Shown here in pieces: positions 46,985 through 58,473 of a stretch of DNA of 64,000 nt; positions within the stretch are counted from its first letter, which is position 1; each line of letters starts with the position of its first letter. A program made the translations under genes and the position numbers. The stretch is taken from the NCBI GenBank assembly GCA_029582165.1, contig CM055876.1, positions 20,016,501 to 20,080,500 of the forward strand, read 5' to 3'. Below the pieces are notes generated by a model. It searched no databases. It saw nothing but the letters and a program-made list of their open reading frames with translations, and was not told the DNA's origin. Origin of the DNA: Portulaca oleracea. Lineage: Eukaryota > Streptophyta > Magnoliopsida > Caryophyllales > Portulacaceae.

Positions 46985-47170
46985 TTAACATGATTAGTTT
47001 GATCACGAACCTACAGGTGCATTGTCAAGCACCGATTAATTATTGCCAAAAAATTTTGAATCCCTGCATCGACAACCTGTGTAATGAAATTCTCAGCAAC
47101 AAGCACATTGGAGGTTTTGAAGTCCTTGCATAATAAGCAAGGGACCAAGGGAGTGAATATGAGCCAAACC
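46985..47170 (-). pseudogene. Receptor-like kinase exon fragment (catalytic loop region)
   Basis: The minus strand encodes GLAHIHSLGP, then after a frameshift KDFKTSNVLVAENFITQVVD followed by AGIQNFL. This matches the kinase subdomain VIb-VII arrangement HRDxKxSNVLxxxxxxxKVxDxG. The first His/Arg is damaged and DFG is replaced by DAG, as in some atypical plant receptor-like kinases. A TAG ends the frame before a GT donor. It lies on the same strand as the Helitron and the exon at 49366-49484. Confidence 0.6.
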
Positions 47171-47719
47171 TACATCGTCATGGCAAACAACGACTCCGAA
47201 TATTGAAAAAATAAAAATAAAATCACAATATGCTAACAGTTACTGCCAAAACCCCTTACCGTACGGAAAGAGTAAATAATAATAAAAAGAACAAGGATAC
47301 TCTATCTGTGCACTTATACTTTTGAAAAACACATTAGACATGATGAAAATAATGATGAATATATACATAAAAAAAAAAAAACTTTACAGAAGCTTCTGAT
47401 AGAATTCAACCAAAGCTTTTAGAGGTGCTTTTGTAATCTAGAAACACGATCCAGGCCAAACACTAAATTTTGAAAAAGCTTAAAATTGTTACTTCTAATT
47501 ATTACTTCAGAATCTAATTTCTGATAAGACGCCTCAACCCACTTCCATATTTTTTCCTGATTTTATTGGACATACACTCGTCATTTAATATATTTTCCAC
47601 ACTCAAAAAAATATCTAATATATTTTTGCTTACATGATTTTTATGCAAATTGTATTATACACCTTGGTGGACCTACCAAGGTCCACTCCATATATTAAAA
47701 TAGTTCAATTTTTTGTGAT

Positions 47720-47880
47720 GAGTTTTTGTAAAAAAATTAATAAATTTAATAATATTGATGAATTTTGCAATAATATTGATAAATTCACGATGAGTTTTAT
47801 AATAATTATTGATGAATTTATTTTGAAAAATTTAATATTTGGTGGACCTAGATAGTTTCTCCATGGTGTACCATATAACA
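47720..47880. repeat. Dispersed repeat, second copy of 19580-19785
   Basis: It shares AATATTGATGAATTTTGCAA, TTCACGATGARTTTTATAAT and a following GTATACCATATAYCAATTG-like end with the copy at 19580-19785. Confidence 0.65.
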
Positions 47881-49365
47881 ATTGTCAATTAGTACAGTTT
47901 GACGACCTGTTTGTGGCGTCCATTGCTGATTGCTAATACCAAATGAAAACTTTTTATTTTGATCTTTATTTTTAGAAGCTATGAAGTTAGTATTGAGTTT
48001 AGGTAGATGGATAGATGGATAGGTTTATTTTTATGGTTATTTTTAGAGTGGATATGTCATAATAAATTTGAGATAGCAGACTACAATAAACTCTATATCA
48101 TAATTGTCAAATCATTGTACTTACATTTAGTAAATATAAGCTACTCTTCAACCCTATTCGACTAATTGACTTCTGAAATGTAGACTACAAGCCTACTGCA
48201 GATGCATCAAGAAACATCAAATAAGATGGAGGATAAGCATCAATAACAATTCTATAAGACTTGACGGAAAGAAAATACCTGTTGCACTTGCATGAACATG
48301 TTTGGGAATATAGATGTAGATGTGGTCAATTATATGTTATGGAATGCTAGAGGACTATCCTCTTTCTGGCCCATCTGTCTCTGTTTTTCCGTTCACTTCA
48401 GTCTTCGCCTAGCGATTTTTTCTGCGGCTTCTCTGGCTACTCTTTCAACTTCCTCTCAGAAATTTCTTTATTCCCTAATTGTTTTAGCAACCTCATGTCT
48501 AGCCATAGTTCTTAATTTATTGGTTAGCATTGTACCAAACTAATCTGGACCCTCCTAGAGCTGCTTGAGCCATAGTTCTAGTGAATAAAAATGCAGGGTT
48601 TTGGATTATTGTGCTTCTTTTTTCCTTCTTCTATTTTCCCCAAGAGAATCCTAGCTCCATAACCTATGTCAGTTTCCAGAAGCTCTCAACTTCCACTTTC
48701 CCCCTAAAAAATGGAGAGAAGTTGTTGATAGTTTTAGTCATACATTGATACTCAATCCCACTTCAGAAAGCAAAATTGGAAAAGACAACACCATATCATG
48801 GATTCCATGACACTTTTAAAGAAATCAAAGCATAATTAAGATAAATGGTCCAAATGAATGTAATGAGCTCAACCTAGATTAACAAGCTGGTCACTTCCAT
48901 ATGCCAAAGTGTAAATGGTGGTGGTGACTGCATTTCTGATAATTGAACAGGCAAAGTGAAAGCTGTATAATTATGGTTGGCTAATTATGTAGGAATTAGA
49001 ATGAGCTCAAGGTCAAGAAAAATGCATAAGAATGATAATGAATTCAAAAGTAGATTCATCATCAACAAATATCAATAATAATTAGGCAAAAATTAAAGGA
49101 TTAGTTATCATGTTACTGAGTTACTCACCTCAAACCAGTCTCTTGAGCCTGGAATGCAGCTTACTTGATTAATTTCGCATCTCTCAATGGAAAAATCCCA
49201 CCTTTTTCTTTCCTACCCGTTAAACCCTGCGGCCCTTCATTCCCTAAATTCCCTAAACAACCAAAAATACATAAACCGTTGTCAATAAACCCAGAATATC
49301 CCATGGTTTTTAATAACCCAGAATTTATTAATTATAAAAAGACACACACACAAAACTTACCAGAA

Positions 49366-49484
49366 TAATAGGATGAAAATGAGCCTTGATGGTTGCACAA
49401 TAGCAGCAGAATAACGAAGACGGGAAGAAGAGTAAAGATGACAGGTCTCCTCACCGGGTCTTTCTTCTCCATCATATATGCCTA
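49366..49484 (-). pseudogene. Signal-peptide exon, probably of the same kinase gene
   Basis: From an ATG near 49482 the frame reads MEKKDPVRRP, then a hydrophobic stretch (VIFTLLPVFVILLLLC) and a Ser-rich end. It stops at a donor GTAAGT (about 49365-49360). A basic start, hydrophobic core and early splice donor fit the first exon of a secreted or receptor-type protein. Between this exon and the kinase fragment lies an Ala/Arg/Glu-rich patch (EEVERVAREAAEKIARRRL, about 48450-48390) of unknown origin. Confidence 0.4.
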
Positions 49485-50412
49485 GGAAAAAGATGGTGGG
49501 AAAAATGTGGGGAAGAAACAAGGGTTTTTGTTTCTGGAATTGAGCTCTGTTTTGTTGAATGGCTAAAACTGTCGGCATAAAAAGCTCAAGATTTATCAAC
49601 TTTTCCAATTTTAACCAAAAAATGGTTTTACTGCTTCAGTTGAGAGTTATGAGCTTGGTTCCCTTTTTTTTTTTTTTGAGAAAATAAATAAATCAGTGGT
49701 GCATAAAACCCTTTTTTCCATGAGTTAAATCAACAAACGCCAACTTCAATACACAGAAGAAATTGAAGCGATTATCAAACGGCAACCATGATTTCACCAT
49801 GATTTCACAAACGGCAACCACCACACCATCTTGTACTCCTTTCGAAGCAACAAAAATGTCAATTAAGATCTCAATTTAGGGGCTTACGAGAGATAGACCA
49901 GTAGAGCTGAAAACAAATACATTGAACAAATCAAAGCCATCAAAAAAAGAAATAAAAGAAAAGATATACACAAGCAGAGAAGGTTGCAATTGAAGAAAGA
50001 GAAGCAAAGAGAAGAGAGAACGAGACAATCAGGAGGACATGCAGAATAATTTGGGACTTCTTTCACCGAGAGTTCATCAAAATTATGAGAGTGATTACAG
50101 ACACGTGTTGCAAAACAGGTGTTAATGGCTTCCAGATTTCATAGTAGGTATACAAGGAACAAGGGGCAAATTTGTAAACCAAATGCAAAAGTAAGGGCAA
50201 AAGTGTAAATCAAAAGTGGGACAATAATTCTCTTATTCACTTTTTAAAGCAGTAAGTATAGAGAATAATAATGATAGTAATAATAATGACAATAATAATA
50301 ATAGTTTATAGTTGATAATTTTGATGGGTTATTGTACAATAGAAATTAAGTTAAAGGGTGGGTAATATTTGGGACATTGTTGATCTTTAGCTCCTTTTAT
50401 AAGTGGTATAGA

Positions 50413-51045
50413 TTAATTCTCAAATTAAGTTTAGATTTTGAAAGCTAATAATCCAAGAAATTATTTTGTACTGTAATCATCCAAACACCTCAAATTTTAA
50501 ATTATTTTAATCCAATTTTCCTAACCACGACACCAACAATAATCATACATTCATACATCGTAGCACTGTACTCAGAATATGAAATGAACCTTGATACTGA
50601 TCAATTTCGGCTACATTAGTATGTTTGCTCCCCAGTTATTGTATTCGAAAGTTTGGAACTAATAGCGGGATACTCCTAACGTTGACCATTTCAAAGCTGT
50701 TTTCTGAGAAACAACTAAAGAAATGACCAAAGAACAGCATTTTCAAGTTCCATGAGTCAGCAAATTAAAGCGCTTTTCTTGAGCTCAAAGGACTAGTCCG
50801 GAAGAAATAAACGCCAAATTTTGACGAATGCAGCAGTTGTGTTTGATACTATTTTATGGGAGCAGTTGTGTTTGAATCTTTCACATTCTAGAAAAGAGGA
50901 GACACTGAAGATTGAGGTTTAAATGTTTAAAGCAACGTACCAAGATTTTGCTGATGATCGATAAGTATATTAAAACACAAGTAGACATAGAAATTGGAAA
51001 ATTAATTCTAAGCAAAATTAAACAAAATAGGAGGTTTAATTACTT
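50413..51045. other. Intergenic, no gene seen
   Basis: AT-rich sequence between the Helitron and the copia element. No feature recognised. Confidence 0.5.
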
Positions 51046-51379
51046 ATTAAGGAAAGTATTGGACTTGCTATAGTATTCTTTGTCATACAAAATACTGTTT
51101 CCTTTAGTCGTAAGGCTTTAGGTTTCAGTATTGATCTTGGATATACTTTATCATACAAAATATTGTTTCCTTTAGTTATAAGGTTTTAGGTTTTAGTTTT
51201 GTACGTGGTCTTGGATACACTACCTAGAAGATTGTATATATATATTGCCCTGGCATTGAGCAATGCAAAGGGGCATGCAGAACGCAGAAATACAAGAATC
51301 TTTCTTTAATCAATATTTTGTATTCTTTTTCTACTTAATTATATTTTATCATGGTATCAAGGCTAGACTAAATATTAAT

Positions 51380-54300
51380 ATGAGTACCAAGTTCGTAATT
51401 GACAATACCTCTCCATACTATAATCATCCTTCAGAAGGATCGGAAACTATAATCACATCAGTAGTCTTCAATGGAAAAAAATTGCAATCTTTCGGAGAAA
51501 GCAGTCACCACAACCCTCATATCAAGAAATAAACTCAAGTTTGTTGATGGTGCCTTTACACTCAAAGATGATGTTGTGCAAGGCGAAAAACACCTGGGTT
51601 ATGGTGAAAGTCGCCATTTGCTCTTGGTTACTCAATGTCATCCATGACAAGATTAAACCTTTCGTTGCTCATGCTAATAAAGTCAAACAGATGTGAAACA
51701 ACTTGAAGAAGCGTTATGGCACATCAGACATACCCAAGAAACATGATTTGAAGTCAAAGATTGCAAATTGCAAGCAAACAGTAGGTATGTCTGTGATAGA
51801 ATATTATTCCAATCTCGTGGGAATATGGAATGAATTGGATGTAGTAATTACTCGTCATATGTGCACATAAGGGAGTTGCAAGTGTGAAATAGGTGAGAAA
51901 CGGAGCCGTGATGTTGAAGAGGAGAAGACTCACCAGATTCTAATGGGGCTGAACGCCGACAAGTTCAAGACAATTTGAGGGCAAATACAGGCAATGAAAT
52001 CGCTACCTTATCTGGACTACATCTTCAATCTTGTGAGACAAGAATAAAGTCACCATCAATTCGTGAAGAACAGGGAGGAACAAAACCCAGCAGTGGCATT
52101 CGCAGCCTAAACGAAATCAATCACACAGCTCGACAGACCCTTGTGCACTCACTACGGAAATGTGGGCCATGAGGAGGCAAATTGTTGGAAATTAGTCAGT
52201 TATCCAGAAGGGTGGTTGACACGAAGCAGAGGACAAGGTGGCAAGGTTGTCTGATAGACGTGAAAGGAGCAGTAGCAAAGAAGGGGCATTTGCTGCTCAA
52301 GCACAAACCAAGACGTCTACAACGGCAACATCAGGAGATGTTTCCAGTGGGCCTAACAATTGTAGGCCTACAAATTTGGTTTTTACTAATGCTCAAGTTC
52401 AAAAACTACTCTCCCTCATTGGAATAACTAAGTTTGCTGAAAATTTAACAGGTGAGCCGCCTTAGTTAATTGACAGTGAAGCATCTACACATGTGTTCGG
52501 TAGTGAAATTTTTTTTTACTATTGTAGCAGCCATTCAACATGTGGAGATTGATTTGCCTAATGGGAAAACAACCGTGGCCATGAAGCAAGAGAAAGCTAA
52601 GATGGATAATCTAATTTTCAGGAACACTTTATTCGTCCCGAACTGAGATGCAACCTTTTATCAGTGTATCGCTTGTGTCGTGATTTGAATTGTACAGTAA
52701 CATCTAATGAGCAATTTTGCAGCTTACATGACCGCATCTCGAAGATTCCGATTGGTAGAGGTGAGAAAAGAGATAGTGTTTATTACTTGATAAAGAAGTC
52801 GATGAAAAGGAATCAAGTCAATGCCACTCAAATTGGTCAGTTATGGCACCTATGTACGGGTCATCCTTTTATGGATGTAACGTCAATACTCTGTAAGAAT
52901 TTAGATTCTGATTGCAGTTATGAGTTGAGTGGAGATGCTTGTGAAATTTTTCATTGTGCAAATCGAACCAAGACTCAGTTTTCTTTAAGTGAAAATAGAG
53001 TTGAAGCTTTGTTTGATATTATTCATTGGGATAGCTGGGGCCCTTATAAGATGTCCTCTTCATGTGGCGCAAGTTATTTCCTTACTATGGTTGATAATTT
53101 CAGCAGAAGTGTTTGGGTATATTTGATGTATAATAAAGGTCAAACTGGGTAGCTACTTAAAAACTTTATTATCATGGTAAAGACTCAATTTGATAAGACC
53201 CTGAAAATTTTTAGAAGTGATAATGGGTTAGAATTTTAGTCCAAGACTATGAAAGAGTTGTAGGATAATCATGGAATTCTACACCAAACAAGTTGTGTTG
53301 ACAATCCTCAGCAGAATGGATGTGTAGAAATAAAGCACAGACATCTCCTTAATGTTGCACCTGCCCTGAGATTTCAGGCGAACTTACATATAGATTTTTG
53401 GGGTCAATGTGTTCTAACTGTTGCGTATTTGATAAATCGGCACCAAGAAAATTATTAAAAGGCAAAACCCCATATGAAATGATACATAAAAAGGCATCAA
53501 ATTATAATCTTATAAAGGTTTTTGGTTGCTTATGTTTTTGCGGAAAATACCAAGAATCAAGATAAGTTCACCCCTAGGTGTCGGAATTGTTTTTTTGTTT
53601 GATATCCTTTTGGGAAAAAGGGATGGAGAGTGTATGATCGAGAAAATCATGAATTTTTTTATAGCGGGGACGTTGATTTTTTTTCTGAAGACAAGTTTCC
53701 ATTCCATGATGGATTTACTGGACATAAATCACATGAACAACTGCAAGCAACCCCTGGAGCACAATACAATATTTTGTTTGGATTTTAAGGCACGTGAGAT
53801 TAATATGTGCAAAGAGGATGATTTGCAAGGAAATAATGAGACAGGCCCACGTAGCCATATGCTTGACGAGATTGGGCAAACAAGGAGCAACATACCTAAC
53901 CAACCACATTAGGTGGCCCAAGATGCAAGATGTAGGCAAAATCAAAATGAGTTAGTGACTAATCAATCCAGCAGCCCAATTATAGAGGAGACTGAGTCAA
54001 ACATCAGGGGAGATCCGCTATGAGTGTAGAGAATATGTTTGGTCCATTAAATCAATCTAGTAATGTTGGGCGTGAACACCATATAAGGAAGACACTGGCT
54101 CGACTAAATGACTATATTGTTACAATTCACAAGTTAAAAAAAAAAATAGTCTCCACAACAAGTCTTTGTCAAAAGGATTCTTCAAGTATACATTATCCTC
54201 TACACAATTATGTTACTTATAATATTTTTTCTGCTTCACACAAAGCTTTTTTAGCAAGCATTACAAAGATCAAGGAGCCTAGATTTTATCATCAAGTAGT

Positions 54301-55713
54301 AAAAGATAGCAAATGGAGAGATGTTATGAATGAGGAGATCAAAGCCCTTGAGAAAACAGGTACGTGGAAAATTATGGACTTACCTGCATGCAAAAAACTC
54401 ATTGGTTGTAAATGGGTATTCGGAGTTAAATACGAGGAGATCATGAGGAAGAAGGTATTGATTATAATGAAACTTTTGCCCTTATTGCCAAGATGACTAG
54501 TGTGCGTTGTTTGCTCTCTGTTGCTATTGCAAGAGGGTGGCAATTAAATTAATTAGATGTGAATAATGCTTTTTTACATGTAGACCTAACTGAGGAAGTA
54601 TGCATGAAACTGCCTCCTTGGTATGTTGCCTCTACTACAAAGAAAGTTTGCAAATTAAATAAGTCTCTTTATGGACTCAAGAAGACACCTAGACAATGGT
54701 CTGCCAAACTCTCCTTGAAGATTTGTGAGTATGGCTAGTCATTTGTAGATTATTCATTATTTACATACCAAAAAGCAAATGTTTTTATGGCCCTTTTGAT
54801 CTATGTGGATGACATTGCGCTTGCAAAAAGAATAATTCTGAAGCCTGCCAGAAATGTAAAGATCATCTTCATCAATGCTTCAGCATTTAAGTTCAAGCCC
54901 TTTAAAATACTTTTTGGGATATGAAGTGGCAAGAGACCAAAATGAATTTTTCTATGTCAACGAAAGTATGCTCTAGACATTGTTGATGAATATGGATTAT
55001 TAGGTGCTAAACCTGCAGATTTTCCTATGGAGAAAAATCACAAGTTTGCTCTTGCAAAAGGGAAAGACTTGAAAGATTCAACGTCTTACCGTCGTCTCAT
55101 AGGGAGGTTAATTTATTTGACAATTACTAGGCCTGATCTTGTCTATGTTGTACATATCTTATCACAATTTATGCACGCACCTCAGGAAGAACACATGGAG
55201 GCTGCGCTAAGAGTAGTTAGCTACATTAAAGGTCCTGTTGGTCAAGGACTTCTTCTACATAGAGAATCCAACTTAAAGTTGGTTGGATACTGCGACTCAC
55301 ACTAGGGAGCATGTCCCATTTCTAGACGATCTTTGGTAGGGTATTTCATTATGCTTGGAAATTCTCCCATCTCATGGAAAACTAAAAAGCAGTATACTAT
55401 ATCCGGTTCATCAGCAGAAGTGGAATATCGGTCGGTGGCAGTAGCTACGTGAACTAATACGGATACGAACCTTTCTTACCGAGTTGGGGGTTCCCTTCAA
55501 CACTCCCATGCAACTACAATGTGACAACTAACCAGCCATTCACATTGTTTCCAACACAGTTTATCACAAGCATACAAAACACATTAAGATAGACTGTTAT
55601 TTTCTTCGTGAAAAAGGTGAGAATGGGCTGGTGCATCCACTGAAGATCCATACTGAGGAGCAACCGGCAGATATCTTTACAAAGGCCCTTGGTTGTGATC
55701 AATTCCAAATCTA
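51380..55713 (+). pseudogene. copia gag-pol (gag, protease, integrase, RT, RNase H)
   Basis: The gag N-terminus (NTSPYYNHPSEGSE) lies at 51405. A zinc-knuckle remnant CTHYGNVGHEEANC at about 52145-52186 has its second Cys changed to Tyr. A protease remnant IDSEASTHVFG (Gly to Glu) follows near 52470. The pre-integrase/integrase block (LWHLCTGHP, HWDSWGPY, then RSDNGLEF after a frame change) spans 52840-53340. RT pieces are [23 protein letters not shown] and YVDDIAL near 54805. RNase H (SRRSLVGYF, SSAEVEYRS) and an end motif EQPADIFTKALG near 55675 follow. The order PR-INT-RT-RH identifies Ty1/copia. More than a dozen stops and frame changes make it non-functional. Confidence 0.88.
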
Positions 55714-55738
55714 AAGTTCAAGTTGGACATTCTTGACC

Positions 55739-56142
55739 CTATATTGTAAAAACCGGACCGGACTGGACCGGCTGGTCCGACCGGTTCAACCGTGAACTGG
55801 TAAGTTGACCGGTCCTGTTCCAGGTTTAACTCGGATGACTGGTTCAAGCAGGAATAAAATGGAAAAACTGGTTGAATCGGTTCAACGGGCGGTTCACGGT
55901 TAGAGGATTTTGGTCATTTAATTTAAAAAAATTTGGTTCTTAACCGGTTCATGTCAGTTTTGACTGGTTCATGTTGGTTTAATTAATTTGGTAGCTTAAT
56001 TATTCTTGACGTATATGAAAATGTTTTAACTCATGACCTGTTCATGCCGGTTTTGACCGGTTCAACCATGACCCGGGTCAACCGGTCCAACTAGTTGAAC
56101 CATTGACCCTCTAGGTCAACCGGTCCGATTCTGACAACATAG
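55739..56142. mobile_element. Non-autonomous hAT element in the copia 3' leader
   Basis: TIRs are CTATATTGTAAAAACCGGAC and the complement of CCGATTCTGACAACATAG. Exact 8-bp target duplication TCTTGACC lies at 55731-55738 and 56143-56150. The interior is full of ACCGGTTCAACC-type words. It is 404 bp with no coding capacity. Confidence 0.92.
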
Positions 56143-56388
56143 TCTTGACCTCCATGCTCCAACTTGAGTTGAGAAATAGAGTATTAAGGAAAGTATTGAA
56201 CTTATTATAGTATTCTTTGTCATATAGAATACTGTTTCCTTTAGTCCTAAGGCTTTAGATTCAATTTCCTACTTGGTCTTGGATATTTTTTGTAATACAA
56301 AATATTGTTTCCTTTAGTCGTAAGGCTTTAGGTTTCAGTTTCCTACTTAGTCGTGAATACACTATCTAGAAGATTGTATATATATAGA

Positions 56389-56864
56389 GCAGGGCTAATG
56401 GGCGGGTTCCTTATGGGTTGCTACAATTGGGCCACTATAACGAGCTGAGACTGCTTGCATTATTAGGTGGGACGGGTTCATTGTGGGCCTACTCAATTAG
56501 AAGCGGTCGCGGGCCAGTTGCGGGCCAATAATGGGGTACAAGTGACCACAAACAAGTTCATGGCGGGTCAATTAAGTTGCCGATTTGTATTCAAACTAGC
56601 TAGGGCTTCGACTATCGAACGAACCAGAACGGATGATTAACCTCCCTCCTCTCTCCGCCCTCCCGGCGCCGGTAGATTCTCATAGGCGGTTTGTTTTTCC
56701 TCGAGTGTCTATTTGACTTACTGGGCTCGCATCTTGCTAGCCTCTGATTTTATCGCCCTAAACCTAAGGTTTCGGGTCATTCGTCTTCACCTTTGGTTGT
56801 CGCTTCTCCTTAGGACCTCTACTGCTAGCGACGGAGGTCGACAACACTCACGCTAGGGTTTCCG
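56389..56864 (+). other. Leader-like segment left of the Athila-like insertion
   Basis: From about 56630 the sequence is GC-richer and CT-rich (CCTCCCTCCTCTCTCCGCCC), like a plant 5' leader. It ends GGGTTTCCG at the insertion point. The matching right side starts at 63262. Confidence 0.35.
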
Positions 56865-58288
56865 TGTTCGGCCTCGTTTCGAGCCGAATTTCTTCTCTTT
56901 TATAGGGTATATTTGCTTGTTTTAACCCCTATTTATATATAGATATAATGATTTGGTGTTTTGTAGGAAAATAAGGAGTTAGAAGAAGTTTGGGCTTAAT
57001 TGAAGGTTTTTAGGGAATCCCGAGCTATTTCCCGAGTCAAACCAAGTCAACCCGAGCCGAGACCCGAGTCAAACCAAGTTAACCCGAGCCGAGATCCGAG
57101 TCAAACCAAGTCAACCCAAGCCGAGAGCCGAGGCGAAACCGAAGTCGGAAATTCCATATCAAGATTGGCGCAAACAGGGGAACGGTACAAACTTAAAGGT
57201 TTGAAATACGTGTGCCTTCACCCTTTGGGTCATAACTCCTTCGTTACAACTTCGATGGCTCTGAAATTTTGGGAGCTTAAAGTACACACCGAGAGCTTTC
57301 CATCGATATCTTACGGGCCTAAAACGGAGTTCGGATGAAGAAGTTATGCGTGTTTGAAGTCGGCAGGGAAAACTGCCCAGAACGCTTGCTCGCCCGAGCA
57401 AAATTTCTGCTCGCCCGAGCAAGGGTTCTGGAGCAACAAAAACACCAGCCAGAACGCTTGCTCGCCCGAGCCATACTGTCTGCAGACGCGCGTGCTGCGA
57501 TTGTTCTAGGGTTTTGGGGTTGTATTTTTCCTTCTTCTATAAATACCCACTTGTATTAATCTAAATAATCAAATTAGCCTAGGTAGTTTAGGAGTAGAAT
57601 TAGATTTAATTGCTTTCCTTTATTTGCTTTAATCTCTCTTAATTGTTCTTCAAGTTTTCAATTGTTCTTCATTGTTCTTCATTGTTCTTCAAGCTTTCAT
57701 TGATTTCTAGCATTTGTATTCAAACTTTCTCAAGCTTTCTCAATTCAAGCAAGTTTCCATTAAAGTTTTACAAGCTTTCTCTCTCTTCTCTCTCTCTCTC
57801 TAATTGCCATTGTTGACTTGTTTTCCAAGCTTTATAGTGTTAGCCACAATCAACTCCATTTTTAGTGGGGAGGAGGGTCAAGGAACTCCAATTCTACTTA
57901 CTAGTGAGAATTTGGGGGGATTCTTGGTAATCCAAACCACAATTTCTTGTTTGTTCGGGGGAAATTCAAGTGTAGATTGAAGGTTTATTGAAGATTAGTC
58001 ATCAAAGGTATAATTTCTCATTCCCAATTTCATTGTTCATTCATTGTCTTCATTCATGCCTTTTAATTGCTTTCATCTTTAAGTGCTTTCTTTATTGCTT
58101 TCTTTTAATTGCTTTCTTTATTATTATCATGTCTAGGTTAGATTTAAATACTTTCTTTACTTAATTTATCGCTTTCCGCATTTGAGAAAAACCCCTTTCC
58201 ACGAACCGATTACCTTAATCAAGCCTCACACCCATCCCTGAGACCGACATCCCTAACTTATAAAACCACAAAAATACACAACCGAACA
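56865..58288 (+). mobile_element. 5' LTR of the Athila-like element
   Basis: It runs from TGTTCGGCC to CACAACCGAACA, one base before the PBS (1424 bp). It holds a 32-bp tandem repeat (CGAGTCAAACCAAGT words, three units, 57034-57130), a conserved block 57231-57350 bounded by CATAACTCCTTC and GAAGAAGTTATG, and three GCTCGCCCGAGC palindromes (57386-57401, 57408-57421, 57460-57471). A TATA box TATAAATA lies at 57538-57545. Confidence 0.85.
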
Positions 58289-58289
58289 A

Positions 58290-58307
58290 TGGCGCCGTTG
58301 CCGGGGA
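58290..58307 (+). other. Primer-binding site, Athila type
   Basis: TGGCGCCGTTGCCGGGGA is the site shared by plant Athila-group elements. It lies one base after the LTR end ACCGAACA. Confidence 0.9.
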
Positions 58308-58473
58308 TGGCGTTATTTGGTAGATTAGGCTATTGGTTTGTGTGTACATAGTTTATTGCTTTCTTGATTATGCTAGAAAAAATGTAGCGAGAAAAAAAAT
58401 TGAATATCGAAAAAAAAAGTGAGAAAAGAAAAGAAAAAAAATAGAAAATTAGAAAAATAGAAAAAAGAGAGTT

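Larger units (their letters stand above)
42818..50412 (-). mobile_element. Helitron with captured gene fragments
   Basis: On the minus strand the 5' end is TCTATACCACTTATAAAAGG at 50412, after a host A. The 3' end is a perfect 9-bp hairpin (stem 42828-42836 and 42840-42848, loop of 3), then six bases, then CTAG at 42821-42818 followed by a host T. The TC start, subterminal GC hairpin, CTRR end and insertion between A and T are the Helitron hallmarks. There is no Rep/helicase, so it is non-autonomous. It contains receptor-like kinase exon fragments on the same strand and a nested TIR element (43447-46635). Confidence 0.75.
51046..56388 (+). mobile_element. Decayed Ty1/copia retrotransposon
   Basis: The 5' LTR (51046-about 51354) starts TATTAAGGAAAGTATTGGA, a decayed TGTTAAGG. 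It is followed by a PBS-like TGGTATCAAGGC at 51355. The 3' LTR (56186-56388) repeats the first part, through CTAGAAGATTGTATATATATA, but lacks the end that the 5' LTR has. The LTR contains an internal duplicated block (CAAAATAYTGTTTCCTTTAG). The body carries a broken gag-pol, and a hAT element is inserted in the 3' leader. Many stops and LTR differences indicate an old copy. Confidence 0.85.
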
